From contig JAFSBV010000002.1 of the NCBI GenBank assembly GCA_017437125.1, positions 19,495-83,494 of the forward strand: a DNA stretch of 64,000 nt. Reading direction: 5' to 3'. The notes below the pieces were generated by a model. That model saw only the letters and a list, made by a program, of their open reading frames with translations, did not search any database and was not told where the DNA came from. A program made the position numbers and the translations under genes. Shown here piece by piece: positions 6,675-16,312 of this stretch. Origin of the DNA: Bacteroidales bacterium. GTDB taxonomy: Bacteria > Bacteroidota > Bacteroidia > Bacteroidales > UBA932. Each line of letters begins with the position of its first letter. Within the stretch, counting starts at the first letter, position 1.

Positions 6675-8690
6675 ATGGCAAAAAGATCAACAATAATCAG
6701 AAACTGGCCTAAATATCTCCTCCAGTGGGGAGTGCTTATCGCCTTGATTGTCTTCATTACAGGAATAATTCCTTCGGAAGAGGCGGTGGATCCTGAGGCA
6801 TATTGCCCGATGGGCGGTCTTCAGGCTCTTGCGACCTATCTTGCGAACAACAGCCTTCCATGCAGCATGTCGTCACTTCAGGTGATGATGGGTATAGCCC
6901 TCGTTGCTGCAGTCGTGCTTTTCAGCAAGCTCTTCTGTGCATATATCTGTCCGCTCGGAACAGTGCAGGACCTTATCGTGAAGGCACGCAATGCGATGCA
7001 TATCAAGAGCATCAAGGTACGTAACGGTTCGGCAGCAGACAAGGTTCTGCGCATCGTGAAGTACGCACTCGTGTTCTGGATATTCTACATGACCGTCAAT
7101 GCGAGCGAGCTCTTCTGCAAGAATCTTGATCCTTACTATGCGGTAGCCACCGGCTTCAAGGGAGAGATAACTCTCTGGATGTCAATCGTATCCATATGTC
7201 TTGTGGTGGTCGGAAGCTTCCTTATCGACATGTTCTGGTGCCGCTATCTCTGTCCGCTCGGAGCGATATCCAACTCGCTCAAGTTCTGGATATGGATCGG
7301 TGTCCTCTTCGGAATATATTATGCAGCAAATGCTCTCGGAGCAGGAATCCCATGGGCAGCTCTCCTTGGTGCGTTCTGCATCCTCGGATATATCCTGGAG
7401 GCCTTCCACGCAAAGCCAAAGTTCCAGATCCTTCATGTGACCAAGGACGACGGACTCTGCAACAACTGCGGACTCTGTGTGAAGAAATGTCCATATCACA
7501 TCGACGTGAAGTCCGTTCACAGCGGAAAGGTAGCCCATGTTGACTGCACCCTCTGCGGAGAATGTGTGGCGGCATGTTCGACAAAGGCCCTCAACATCGG
7601 CATATGCAAACCGACCAGAAGCAGGATATGGAACCTTGTTCCTGCAGTCCTGACCGTAGGACTCATAGCATTCGGAATGTGGGCCGGCGGAAAGATCGAG
7701 CTTCCTACAATCGACATGAAATGGGGAATCGAGACTGTGGCTGAAGACGGCACGGTGACTCAGCTCGTTGATCCGGATGCCCTCCAGACCACTTCCATCG
7801 AGGGGCTCCGCTCAGTAAAGTGCTACGGAAGCTCAATGACATTCAAAGCAAAACTTGAGAAGGTTCCGGGCGTACATGGAGTAAAGACCTATGTCAAGAG
7901 ACATTCTGCAGACATCCTTTACGACCCTGCCAAGACAAATCCTGACAAGATCCAGGAGGCTATCTATGTCCCTTCGAAATTCAGGGTTGCGACACCTGAC
8001 CACACCGCTGTTCCCGAACTCAAGATCGTCACCATCAGGACAGAAGGAATGTACGACAAGATGGACATCAATTATCTCGGTATGCAGATGCGTCTGACAG
8101 GCAAGAAGATATATGGTCTTGAGACCGAATTCGCATGTCCTCTCATAGTACGTGTATATATGGATCCTGCCGAGGAACTCGATGAGGACTGGTTCGAGGA
8201 AATCGTGGAGAAGGAAGTGCTTGCAATGCCTGTTCACGGAGGCGGAACCAACGATATCGAGCTGAACTACAAGTTCGAGGATTATGAAGGCGAGACCGGA
8301 CGCATCAGTACGGAGCAGTTCGTAAGGAACATGTTCTCTCCGTTCAGCGTGCAGTGGAAGAGCCGCATAGAGGCAGCCGAGGGCAAGCAGCAGTATGTAT
8401 ATGAGATAGTTGACAAGAACTACGAGAAGCCTATCATCCTGCGCAACATGCCGTTCCTGAGCAACCATCTTTCGAGATTCGATGGCGTGATCGGAGTATA
8501 TCTTGATCTCAACAAGGATCTCCAGCCGGCTATCCGGATCAGATATGCCGATCCTATGACGGAGGCTAAGCTCTGGGAGCTCATGACTATGGAGACATGG
8601 ACCATCACCTACAATAAGGATGATGTGCGTGAGGAGGGAGCGAAGATCAGTTTCAAGACTCCGGGAGTGTCATATGAATACAATGGTTAA
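6675..8690 (+). CDS. Membrane polyferredoxin (NapH/CcoG-like 4Fe-4S protein) with metal-binding-like C-terminus
   Basis: A 671-residue inner-membrane protein. The first half has about six membrane helices and two CxxxCP motifs (CAYICPLG and CRYLCPLG) on their edges, as in the NapH/MauN/NosR/CcoG group. Two classical 4Fe-4S motifs follow: CNNCGLCVKKCP and CTLCGECVAACS, at about residues 260-300. One more helix then leads into a soluble C-terminal half (about residues 360-671). Part of this half resembles an HMA-type fold (KCYGSSMTFKAKL, then VPGVHGVKTYV) but lacks the CxxC metal motif. Such proteins pass electrons across or along the membrane; the partner cannot be told here. It stands alone between higBA and a peptidase gene. 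A large stem-loop begins 5 bp after its stop. Confidence 0.8.
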   Translation: MAKRSTIIRNWPKYLLQWGVLIALIVFITGIIPSEEAVDPEAYCPMGGLQALATYLANNSLPCSMSSLQVMMGIALVAAVVLFSKLFCAYICPLGTVQDLIVKARNAMHIKSIKVRNGSAADKVLRIVKYALVFWIFYMTVNASELFCKNLDPYYAVATGFKGEITLWMSIVSICLVVVGSFLIDMFWCRYLCPLGAISNSLKFWIWIGVLFGIYYAANALGAGIPWAALLGAFCILGYILEAFHAKPKFQILHVTKDDGLCNNCGLCVKKCPYHIDVKSVHSGKVAHVDCTLCGECVAACSTKALNIGICKPTRSRIWNLVPAVLTVGLIAFGMWAGGKIELPTIDMKWGIETVAEDGTVTQLVDPDALQTTSIEGLRSVKCYGSSMTFKAKLEKVPGVHGVKTYVKRHSADILYDPAKTNPDKIQEAIYVPSKFRVATPDHTAVPELKIVTIRTEGMYDKMDINYLGMQMRLTGKKIYGLETEFACPLIVRVYMDPAEELDEDWFEEIVEKEVLAMPVHGGGTNDIELNYKFEDYEGETGRISTEQFVRNMFSPFSVQWKSRIEAAEGKQQYVYEIVDKNYEKPIILRNMPFLSNHLSRFDGVIGVYLDLNKDLQPAIRIRYADPMTEAKLWELMTMETWTITYNKDDVREEGAKISFKTPGVSYEYNG

Positions 8691-8694
8691 AAGA

Positions 8695-8791
8695 TAATCA
8701 AGGTCTGAAAACTAAATCCCTCCCACTCCTGCGGAGCGGGCCCCTCCCGTTCACAAGGCCACGGGCGGCCATGGTTTTCAGACCTTGATTA
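8695..8791. repeat. Long inverted repeat with 18-bp arms
   Basis: Perfect 18-bp arms at 8695-8712 and 8774-8791 (core AATCAAGGTCTGAAAAC) enclose a 61-nt GC-rich loop. The loop can itself form shorter stems such as CCCGT/ACGGG. The right arm ends in ACCTTTT. The element fills the gap between the polyferredoxin stop and the peptidase start and could terminate transcription or be a mobile intergenic repeat. Confidence 0.75.
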
Positions 8792-8824
8792 CCTTTTAGC
8801 AGCAACAAATAATTTGTGACAGAT

Positions 8825-11065
8825 ATGAATAATTTCAAGAAACTGATGCTTTTTGCTCTGACGGCATTGCTGGGAAACTTCAGTGCAAAGGCGGATGAGG
8901 GTATGTGGATGATACATGCGATTGATGCGGCGTTGGAGAAGAAGATGCAGGAAAGGGGTCTGGAGTTGTCTGCAGGCGAGATATATAATGCAGATGCACC
9001 GGGAGCCGCTGTTGCGGATGCTGTCGTCTCTATGGAATTCGGATGTACCGGAAGCATCATTTCTGACAACGGTCTTCTCATCACAAACCACCATTGCGCA
9101 TACGGTGATGTCCATAAGCTCAGCACTCCTGACCACAACTACCTTGAAGAGGGTTTCTGGGCAATGCGTTCCGACGAGGAAGTGAACATAAAGGGCAAGA
9201 AAGTATATTTCCTGAAAAAAGTTCTGGATGTGACTGACGAAGTCAATCAGATGAAGGCCGGAGCGGATATGGAAGGAAAGCCTATGGGAATGAGGAAGCT
9301 CAGCTACCAGCTGGAGACCAAGTACAGCAATGAGACAGGCCTGGAAGCATGGCTGGCTTCTATGTGGGACGGTTCGAAGTACTATATGGCACTTTATGAG
9401 GTATATGGCGATATACGTCTCGTTGCCGCTCCTCCTGTGTCTTCTGCAGCATTCGGCGGAGATATTGACAATTGGGAATGGCCTCAGCATAAATGCGATT
9501 TCGCCATGTACCGCGTCTATACTGCTCCTGACGGATCACCAGCAGGATATTCGAAGGACAATGTGCCGATGAAGCCGAAGGCAAAGCTGAACATATCCCT
9601 TGACGGTTACAAGGCCGGTGACTACACAATGATCATAGGATATCCGGGAAGTACCAACCGCTACAGCAATTCATATGAGGTGAATTTCTATGAAACCCTC
9701 AGACATCCGATCTGTAACACGCTTAGAGGCAAGCAGATGGAGATCATAAAGGGATGGATGGACAGGGATCCGGAGATACGTCTGAAATATTCCGATTATT
9801 TCTTTTCGCTCAGCAACGTGCAGGAGCTGTACAGCGGTGAGGTGGACTGCCTCGGAAGATTCGATGTGGTTGAGAAGAAAGAGGTCATAGAAAAGGAGCT
9901 TCAGGAATGGATCGAAGCTTCCCCTGAAAGAAAGGAACGCTGGGGCAACCTTCTCAATGATCTCAAGACCAAGTATCTGGCTGTGGAAACTCCGGAGAGA
10001 AACATCAACTTCTATCGTGAGACTGTTGTCCGTGGAACAAGGGTGTCAAGGATCTGCTCGAAGCTCAATTCATTCCGTACTACAGTGATGACCAGTCAGG
10101 GCATGACTCCGAAGAAGCTTTTTGAGCTGAAGGACGGTCCGGATCCGGCTGAGACAGAATTCAGCAGGACATTCACGTTCCGTGGAAAGGATTACGGCAA
10201 GCAGATCGATGCCATGCTCAAGGAATATGAGGGAATCGACCTCAGGGTGGAAAAGGATCTCTTCCATTATGCTGTCGGACAGTTCTATGAAAACGTGGAG
10301 AAGGCATTCTGGGGAGAGTATCACAAGGAAATATTCGAAAAGAACGGAGGCGACTGCGAGAAGATCGCTGCAGAGGTCTGGAACAATAGCTTCATGGCTG
10401 ATACAGAGCGCTTTGACAGGTTCATTTCAGAGGAGCACACACTTGACGACTATCTCGGAGATCCGTTGTTCCGCTTCCTTCAGGAGGTGAGGATAACCGT
10501 ATTCAATGATGCTACATCTGCAGCTGAGGGCGAAGTGAGCAGGACTACGTTGAACAAGGAATATACCCATGCCCTTTATCAGATGAGATTGGACAAGGGC
10601 ATCGTACAATATCCTGATGCGAATTCCACAATGCGTATCACCTATGGTACAGTCGGTGGCTATGAGCCATATGACGGCGTCATCTGTGACTGGAAGACCA
10701 CTCCGGCAGGAATCCTTGAGAAATACAATCCGTATGACTACGATTTCAAACTCAGCGACAGGCAGTATCTCCTTTACCGCAAAGGTGACTGGGGAAAATG
10801 GGGTTTCGGATCAGACAGCTCCCTCATGTACGTCAACTTCCTGACTGACAACGATATAACCGGAGGAAACTCAGGAAGTCCGGTTCTCAACTCCCGTGGT
10901 GAACTCATTGGTCTTGCCTTCGACGGCAACAAGGAATCGCTCTCAAGCGATGTATGGTGCGAGAACGGATACAACAAGTGTGTCTGCGTTGACATCAGAT
11001 TCGTCCTCTGGACTCTTGACCGCTATGCCGGAATGACCCGCATCATCGAAGAACTGGGGTTATAA
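8825..11065 (+). CDS. S46 family dipeptidyl-peptidase, DPP7-like
   Basis: A 746-residue secreted serine peptidase. I use the ATG at 8825 rather than the GTG at 8816, because it begins a standard signal peptide (MNNFKKLMLFALTALLGNFSAKA). The family removes dipeptides from peptide N-termini in the periplasm. The catalytic His lies in TNHHCAY (about residues 87-92) and the catalytic Ser is residue 683 in GGNSGSPV. Eighteen residues after that Ser there is a Gly (FDGN), the position that is Gly in DPP7 (hydrophobic P1) and Arg in DPP11 (acidic P1). Specificity for aliphatic or aromatic P1 residues is therefore inferred. The length fits the family (about 710-750). A terminator follows at 11095. 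Confidence 0.9.
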   Translation: MNNFKKLMLFALTALLGNFSAKADEGMWMIHAIDAALEKKMQERGLELSAGEIYNADAPGAAVADAVVSMEFGCTGSIISDNGLLITNHHCAYGDVHKLSTPDHNYLEEGFWAMRSDEEVNIKGKKVYFLKKVLDVTDEVNQMKAGADMEGKPMGMRKLSYQLETKYSNETGLEAWLASMWDGSKYYMALYEVYGDIRLVAAPPVSSAAFGGDIDNWEWPQHKCDFAMYRVYTAPDGSPAGYSKDNVPMKPKAKLNISLDGYKAGDYTMIIGYPGSTNRYSNSYEVNFYETLRHPICNTLRGKQMEIIKGWMDRDPEIRLKYSDYFFSLSNVQELYSGEVDCLGRFDVVEKKEVIEKELQEWIEASPERKERWGNLLNDLKTKYLAVETPERNINFYRETVVRGTRVSRICSKLNSFRTTVMTSQGMTPKKLFELKDGPDPAETEFSRTFTFRGKDYGKQIDAMLKEYEGIDLRVEKDLFHYAVGQFYENVEKAFWGEYHKEIFEKNGGDCEKIAAEVWNNSFMADTERFDRFISEEHTLDDYLGDPLFRFLQEVRITVFNDATSAAEGEVSRTTLNKEYTHALYQMRLDKGIVQYPDANSTMRITYGTVGGYEPYDGVICDWKTTPAGILEKYNPYDYDFKLSDRQYLLYRKGDWGKWGFGSDSSLMYVNFLTDNDITGGNSGSPVLNSRGELIGLAFDGNKESLSSDVWCENGYNKCVCVDIRFVLWTLDRYAGMTRIIEELGL

Positions 11066-11094
11066 GTACCGGGTCATAATAGTTGGTATATACA

Positions 11095-11136
11095 AAATGC
11101 GAGGAAAGCCGATTACGTTTTCCTCGCATTTGTTTT
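11095..11136 (+). terminator. Terminator of the S46 peptidase gene
   Basis: Perfect 13-bp arms AAATGCGAGGAAA and TTTCCTCGCATTT, with an 11-nt loop, are followed directly by GTTTT. It starts 30 bp after the stop codon. Confidence 0.85.
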
Positions 11137-11147
11137 AAGATTTGTCG

Positions 11148-11181
11148 CGAAGCGGACGTCAGCCCTCCCAGATCCGCTTCG
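11148..11181. repeat. Hairpin repeat, part of a repeat mosaic
   Basis: Arms CGAAGCGGA and TCCGCTTCG enclose 16 nt. A related sequence with the same layout (GCGAGGCGGACGTAAGACC to GGCTTCGCGAC) lies at about 11219-11257. Both are in the 430-bp spacer between the peptidase and cellobiose phosphorylase genes, where I see no coding region. Confidence 0.55.
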
Positions 11182-11256
11182 TGGTCTGAAAACAGGACAA
11201 TCAGTGCATTTGCTTGCAGCGAGGCGGACGTAAGACCTCTCAGAACGGCTTCGCGA

Positions 11257-11307
11257 CACGAATGATGACAGATCACGAATGATGACAGATCACGAATGAC
11301 GACAGAA
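11257..11307. repeat. Three tandem 17-bp repeats
   Basis: The unit CACGAATGATGACAGAT occurs twice perfectly (11257-11273 and 11274-11290) and once with two differences (11291-11307). It is short and noncoding, with no spacer structure, so it is not a CRISPR array. Confidence 0.85.
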
Positions 11308-11309
11308 CA

Positions 11310-11384
11310 CACCAATCCCCGGATAGGAGCGAGCGAAGCATATCCCCATGCTTCTGCGGAGCGAGCTCCATCCGGGGATTGGTG
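11310..11384. repeat. Nested hairpin with 14-bp perfect arms
   Basis: Arms CACCAATCCCCGGA and TCCGGGGATTGGTG enclose 47 nt, inside which GAAGCATATCCCCATGCTTC forms a second hairpin. The inner part shares an exact 18-bp string (11327-11344) with 17751-17768 on the other strand. Three CATATG boxes spaced 12-13 bp follow at 11408-11438. Confidence 0.7.
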
Positions 11385-11443
11385 CTTATGGGGACAGCCA
11401 GACACAACATATGGGCACAGCATATGAGACAGCATATGGAAAA

Positions 11444-11476
11444 CCCGCTCTGCCGTTATCTCAACTGCAGAGCGGG
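11444..11476 (-). terminator. Terminator of the mannan utilisation operon
   Basis: Read on the minus strand, arms CCCGCTCTGC and GCAGAGCGGG (10 bp, loop 13 nt) are followed by TTTTCC. It lies 20 bp after the stop of the last gene, the cellobiose phosphorylase. Confidence 0.8.
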
Positions 11477-11495
11477 CTATTTTCAATATTTATGT

Positions 11496-13967
11496 TTAAC
11501 CTAAAGTAACTGTCACTTCATGTGTGCCAGGGGTGCATGGAATGATGCAGCCGTCGATCTTCCGGCCGTCCATCAGAATCTCTCGAACACCCTTGCAGAC
11601 ACCGTCCGGATTCTTTACCGTGATTTCGTACAATGAACCACGGAAGCGGCGTCTTACCGTATATTCCTTCCACTGAGAACTGATGCACGGATCAATCTCA
11701 AGGCCGTTGTATGCCGGCTTGATGCCGAGAATGAACTGAGTAATGGCATACCAGTTCCATGCAGCAGTACCGGTGAGCCAGCTGTTCTTGGCCTCGCCCG
11801 GCTTCGCCGCATCCTTTCCTGCAATCATCTGCGAATATACATATGGCTCTACCTTGTGGAGAGCGCTGTTCTCTTCGGTATATGACGGGCATATCTTGCG
11901 GAAATAATCCCAGGCATAATCACCGCGTCCGAGAACGGTCTCACCGATGATCACCCATGGATTGTTGTGGCAGAATATGCCGGCATTCTCCTTATATCCC
12001 GCAGGATATGACGATATTTCTCCATATTCGACGTAATACTTCGTGAATGCAGGATTATTCAGCACAATGCCGTGCTCGCAGTCAAGACGTTCCTTCACCG
12101 AATCAAGGGCCTTCTGCACCATGCCTTCCTCAAGACCTATTCCGGCCATCGTGCACCATCCCTGAGACTCTATGAATATCTGTCCTTCCTCGTTCTCCTT
12201 AGATCCGACCTTGTGTCCGAAATAGTCATATGCACGGAGATACCACTCGCCATCCCAGCCATGCTTCTTGACAGCCTCGACCATGTCATCGATGAACTTC
12301 TGCGCTCTTTCAGCCTCTTCCGCAAGTCCTCTTTCCCTGCAGAGTTCGACATAGTCGCGTCCGCAGACCACGAAGAGTCCTGCTATCATAAGTGACTCTG
12401 CCTTAGAGCCTTCCGTCTTGTTCTCAGTGGTCTGGAAAGACTCGTTCGGATCCCATGAGAAGCAGTTCAGATTGAGACAGTCATTCCAGTCCGCACGTCC
12501 GATCAGAGGAAGCATGTGAGGGCCGAGATTGTTCACGACATGGTCAAAAGAGATACGGAGATGCTCCATAAGAGAAACCTCCGATCCCGGCTCATTGTCG
12601 AACGGTACAGGCTCATCGAGTATGCTGAAGTCGCCTGTCTCCTTGATGTATGTAACTGTTCCGAAGATAAGCCACATTGGATCATCATTGAATCCGCCTC
12701 CGATATCGTTGTTTCCGCGTTTCGTAAGCGGCTGATACTGATGATAGCAGCCTCCGTCAGGGAACTGGGTCGAAGCGATGTCGATGATCCTCTCTCTCGC
12801 GCGCTCAGGTATCTGATGCACGAAGCCTACAAGGTCCTGATTCGAGTCACGGAAGCCCATTCCACGGCCGATTCCGCTCTCGAAGAACGAAGCTGAACGG
12901 GACATGTTGAACGTAACCATGCACTGGTATTGGTTCCAGATATTGACCATCCTGTCGAGCTTTTCCTCAGGGCTCTTTACAGAATATATGTCAAGGAGGG
13001 CATCCCAATATGCCTTAAGTTCTGAAAATGCAGCATCCACCTTCGTGGTCGTATCGAATGCGTTAATCATCTTCCTCGCTTTCTCCTTGTTGATTATCGG
13101 CGAACTTCCGCTGTGCTTCAAGCCAGGTTCCGCCTCGGTCACGAACTTCTCTTCCTGCGCATTTTCCACATATCCGAGAAGGAAGATGAAATCCTTGCTC
13201 TCCCCTGCCTCAAGCTCGACTTCGATATAGTGCGAAGCGATCGGACTCCATCCGTGAGCAATACTGTTTCCAGCCACTCCGGCCATGACATTCTGAGGAT
13301 CACGGAACTCATTGTAAAGACCGATGAACGTCTCCCTGTCGGTATCGAAACCGTCAACCGGGGCATTCACGTTGTAGAACGCATAGTGATTGCGGCGCTC
13401 CTTATATTCCGTCTTGTGATATATCGTCGAACCGTCGATCTCAACCTCTCCGGTAGAGAAGTTTCGCTGGAAATTCTCCATGTCCGTAGCCGCATTCCAG
13501 AGGCACCATTCAGCGAATGAATAGAGCTTGAAGCTTTTCTTTGCACCTGATGTATTGCGGAGCGTCATCTTCTGAACCTCACCCCATGTATGCAGAGGGA
13601 CGAAGAAGAGTACGCTGGCCTCGATGCCGTCCTTCGCACCGGTAATGCGGGTATAGCTCATTCCATGGCGGCACTCATAGAAGTCAAGCGGAGTCTTGCA
13701 AGGCTTCCAGCCCGGCGACCATACGCTGCCGTTGTCATTGATATAGAAATATCTTCCTCCATTGTCCATAGGCACACCGTTGTAGCGGTAGCGGGTGATC
13801 CTGCGGAACTTGGCATCCTTGTAGAATGAATATCCACCGGCAGTATTGGATATCAATGAGAAGAAATCCTCGTTTCCAAGGTAGTTTATCCATGGCCACG
13901 GGGTCGCTGGATCGGTAATCACATATTCTCTGTTGTGATCGTCAAAATATCCGAATGTCTTTTTCAT
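11496..13967 (-). CDS. cbp: Cellobiose phosphorylase, GH94
   Basis: An 823-residue cytoplasmic enzyme without signal peptide that splits cellobiose with phosphate into alpha-glucose-1-phosphate and glucose. The match to known cellobiose phosphorylases is strong from end to end: [13 protein letters not shown] at the start, [55 protein letters not shown], and [10 protein letters not shown], which holds the catalytic acid Asp (near residue 493 from this start). I chose the ATG at 13967, because the family begins at [10 protein letters not shown]. The ATG at 13994 would add nine unconserved residues. It is the last gene of the mannan operon, 105 bp after GH36 with two stem-loops between them. In this context it should use the cellobiose units released from glucomannan. 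Confidence 0.93.
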   Translation of the reverse strand: MKKTFGYFDDHNREYVITDPATPWPWINYLGNEDFFSLISNTAGGYSFYKDAKFRRITRYRYNGVPMDNGGRYFYINDNGSVWSPGWKPCKTPLDFYECRHGMSYTRITGAKDGIEASVLFFVPLHTWGEVQKMTLRNTSGAKKSFKLYSFAEWCLWNAATDMENFQRNFSTGEVEIDGSTIYHKTEYKERRNHYAFYNVNAPVDGFDTDRETFIGLYNEFRDPQNVMAGVAGNSIAHGWSPIASHYIEVELEAGESKDFIFLLGYVENAQEEKFVTEAEPGLKHSGSSPIINKEKARKMINAFDTTTKVDAAFSELKAYWDALLDIYSVKSPEEKLDRMVNIWNQYQCMVTFNMSRSASFFESGIGRGMGFRDSNQDLVGFVHQIPERARERIIDIASTQFPDGGCYHQYQPLTKRGNNDIGGGFNDDPMWLIFGTVTYIKETGDFSILDEPVPFDNEPGSEVSLMEHLRISFDHVVNNLGPHMLPLIGRADWNDCLNLNCFSWDPNESFQTTENKTEGSKAESLMIAGLFVVCGRDYVELCRERGLAEEAERAQKFIDDMVEAVKKHGWDGEWYLRAYDYFGHKVGSKENEEGQIFIESQGWCTMAGIGLEEGMVQKALDSVKERLDCEHGIVLNNPAFTKYYVEYGEISSYPAGYKENAGIFCHNNPWVIIGETVLGRGDYAWDYFRKICPSYTEENSALHKVEPYVYSQMIAGKDAAKPGEAKNSWLTGTAAWNWYAITQFILGIKPAYNGLEIDPCISSQWKEYTVRRRFRGSLYEITVKNPDGVCKGVREILMDGRKIDGCIIPCTPGTHEVTVTLG

Positions 13968-14019
13968 ATTAAGAAACAGTGGAACATAAACCACTATAAT
14001 TCAACAGTTTACACATATT

Positions 14020-14072
14020 CCCTGCTGTCAGATGACAGCAGGGTTTTTCCATAACTCGCTGATTATCAGCGA
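14020..14072 (-). other. Two stem-loops between GH36 and GH94
   Basis: A perfect 11-bp stem CCCTGCTGTCA/TGACAGCAGGG with a 2-nt loop (14020-14043) and an 8-bp stem TCGCTGAT/ATCAGCGA (14056-14072) lie directly after the GH36 stop. On the transcribed (minus) strand no T-run follows, so they may be mRNA processing or stabilising structures rather than complete terminators. Confidence 0.6.
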
Positions 14073-16265
14073 CTAATCCTCCACCAAGTAAAGCACACGG
14101 CTGCTCCAGTCGTCCTGCTTGTGGTAGTCAACCTTGTGCTTGAGAGGAATCTCCAAGCCGTTCTCCATGAGGAACTTACCTGTAAAAGAAAGGCCTTCAT
14201 ATGGAAGCGGTTCGTTATCTATGCGGTTCAGCTCACGGATCTTGTATGACTTCTCCGGATCAAGACCTGCCATCTTCACGCGTGGGAGATGATCATCATA
14301 GAATGTCTCGGTTTTCCACCAGTAGAATACGGCTTCCGACTTCTCAGGCGAGACATACATCATCGAAGCCATGTTGTGACCGTCATATGGAGAAACAAGG
14401 CGATAGATGTCACCGAGCTGCACTACAGGACGGATCTCTTTATATTCTGCAATCGCCTTGCGGCAGAGATCCCTCTCCTCCTGAGTCATGTTGCGAGGCT
14501 GGATCTCCATTCCGAGGCGTCCGCTCATTGCCACGTCGATACGGTATTTCAACGAAGTCGTACGGAATACGGTATGATTCGGAGTGGCGCTGATGTGCGA
14601 AGCCATTGCGATTGCAGGGAAGAAATATGATGTTCCCCATTGCATATATACACGCTGAAGCGCGTCAGTGTTGTCGCTCACCCAGAATTCGTCGAACCAA
14701 GGAAGGACTCCCCAGTTGGCACGTCCGCCGCCTGAAGCACATGCCTGGATGGTCACATCAGGATATTTCGCGCGGATCCTGTCACAGACAGCAGCAAAGC
14801 CACGGTGATATTCGATATAGAGATGGCTCTGCTTGTCTTCCGGAAGATACTGAGAACCGTGGTTGGATATAGGCATGTTTGCATCCCACTTGATGTAGTC
14901 GATCTTAGGGTTCTCGGTCATGAGGTCATCCACGATGCTGAATACGAAATCCTGAACTTCAGGATTGCCGAGGTCAAGAACGAGCTGAGTGCCTCCACGT
15001 CCCTTTACAACTTCACGCTCCGGAGCTTTGATGACCCATTCAGGATGAGCATCGTAAAGCTCGCTGACGCTGTTGGTCATCTCCGGCTCGATCCAGATAC
15101 CGAAGTTGATACCATGAGCATCCGCACGTTCCACAAGCCAGCCGATGCCGTTAGGAAGCTTGTTCTTGTCGACCTTCCAGTCTCCGAGGGCGCAATTGTC
15201 GGTAAGACGAGGGTACTTCTCACCGAACCATCCGTCATCCATGACGAACAGCTCACCGCCCATATATGCGATATCAGCCATCATCTGATCCATGCCAGGC
15301 TCGTTGATGTCGAAGTAAACGCCTTCCCAGCTGTTGAGCAGAATCTTGCGGAGCTTGTCACCATGAGCGAGCTTGTACTTGCGGCCCCACTTGTGGAAGT
15401 TGCGACTTGCTCCGCTGAGACCCTCATCAGAGAATGTAAGAGCAAGTTCAGGAGTCTTGAATACCTCCTTTGAAGCAAGCTTGTAAGCTGAATTATCAGG
15501 ATTGATACCTGCGTAGAACTCATGATAATCGGTATCTTTCGTATCTATACGAAGTTCATAATTGCCACTGTAGCAGAGAGCTGCACCGATTACGCGACCT
15601 GCATTCTCCTGAGGCTTTCCGTCAAGCGAGAACATGACCTCCGCATGATCCGTATGGGAGTTGCGGGCTCCGTCCTTGTTCTTGATGACCCTCATTCCGC
15701 GCTCGACAGGCTCCTGTACCAGAAGTCCTTCATTAGCCCATGTTCCGTGAAGATGGTTTATCCATACATCACCGACGCGGATAGGAAGATATCCCGAATC
15801 GAACCTTGTCAATGTCACAGGCTTCTTCTCGCGATTCTCGATCTCCGTCCATGTCTCGATCATGTCAACGTCCTGATAAGCACGGTAGCATACGGTCACA
15901 TAGAACGGATATACGGTATCCTTCAATCTGATCTTTGTAACCTTCGCAGTCGGCTCTTCACTCTGACTTACAGACTCGATCCTCATCACAGTGGACATAT
16001 TGCCGTCACTGTGGGTCACTCCTAAAGAAGCCTCCGAGGCACACCAGAAGCCATATGCCGGATATGCATTATGGTTCGGAACACCGGCAGCCTCAAGATT
16101 GGCCAGATCAGCATCCGAAAGCTTTTCACCGAAATACTGAATCTGCAGTTCACTTCCCTGATCTGCCTTCAATATCATTTCAATGTTCGGGGTCGAAACC
16201 CTTACCTGTGCGGCTACCACAACCGATGCCGCAAGCACCAGGGCAATAGATAGAATTCTTTTCAT
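14073..16265 (-). CDS. Alpha-galactosidase, GH36
   Basis: A 730-residue enzyme with a Sec signal peptide (MKRILSIALVLAASVVVAA), so probably periplasmic. It removes alpha-1,6-galactose from galactomanno-oligosaccharides, giving unbranched manno-oligosaccharides for uptake. The N-terminal beta-supersandwich (about 20-290) is followed by the TIM barrel. The nucleophile is Asp461 in DYIKWDAN and the general acid lies in FWVSDNTD (about residues 527-534). MDDGWFG and CASGGGR are further family signatures. Length is usual for GH36. It is the tenth gene of the operon, downstream of the GPH transporter, with a dispersed repeat in the 47-bp gap. Confidence 0.92.
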   Translation of the reverse strand: MKRILSIALVLAASVVVAAQVRVSTPNIEMILKADQGSELQIQYFGEKLSDADLANLEAAGVPNHNAYPAYGFWCASEASLGVTHSDGNMSTVMRIESVSQSEEPTAKVTKIRLKDTVYPFYVTVCYRAYQDVDMIETWTEIENREKKPVTLTRFDSGYLPIRVGDVWINHLHGTWANEGLLVQEPVERGMRVIKNKDGARNSHTDHAEVMFSLDGKPQENAGRVIGAALCYSGNYELRIDTKDTDYHEFYAGINPDNSAYKLASKEVFKTPELALTFSDEGLSGASRNFHKWGRKYKLAHGDKLRKILLNSWEGVYFDINEPGMDQMMADIAYMGGELFVMDDGWFGEKYPRLTDNCALGDWKVDKNKLPNGIGWLVERADAHGINFGIWIEPEMTNSVSELYDAHPEWVIKAPEREVVKGRGGTQLVLDLGNPEVQDFVFSIVDDLMTENPKIDYIKWDANMPISNHGSQYLPEDKQSHLYIEYHRGFAAVCDRIRAKYPDVTIQACASGGGRANWGVLPWFDEFWVSDNTDALQRVYMQWGTSYFFPAIAMASHISATPNHTVFRTTSLKYRIDVAMSGRLGMEIQPRNMTQEERDLCRKAIAEYKEIRPVVQLGDIYRLVSPYDGHNMASMMYVSPEKSEAVFYWWKTETFYDDHLPRVKMAGLDPEKSYKIRELNRIDNEPLPYEGLSFTGKFLMENGLEIPLKHKVDYHKQDDWSSRVLYLVED

Positions 16266-16284
16266 GATATTTTCCTATGTTTAA

Positions 16285-16311
16285 AGATGCTTCACTTCGT
16301 TCAGCATGACA
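16285..16311 (-). repeat. Intergenic repeat of the TGTCAT-CTGAACG-AGTGAAGCATCT type
   Basis: On the minus strand the element reads TGTCATGCTGAACGAAGTG then AAGCATCT. It lies between the transporter stop and the GH36 start, in the same orientation relative to transcription as the copies at 1255 and 40443. Confidence 0.75.
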
Positions 16312-16312
16312 A

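Noticed and set aside
7833-8468. 211-codon minus-strand frame inside the polyferredoxin gene
   Set aside because: A shadow of the coding strand; no homology-like motif and no spacing to other minus-strand genes.
11257-11307. Possible CRISPR-like array
   Set aside because: The 17-bp units are directly adjacent without spacers, and no cas gene is near.
13968-13994. Earlier start of the cellobiose phosphorylase
   Set aside because: The family conservation starts at [10 protein letters not shown]; the nine residues before it are not conserved.
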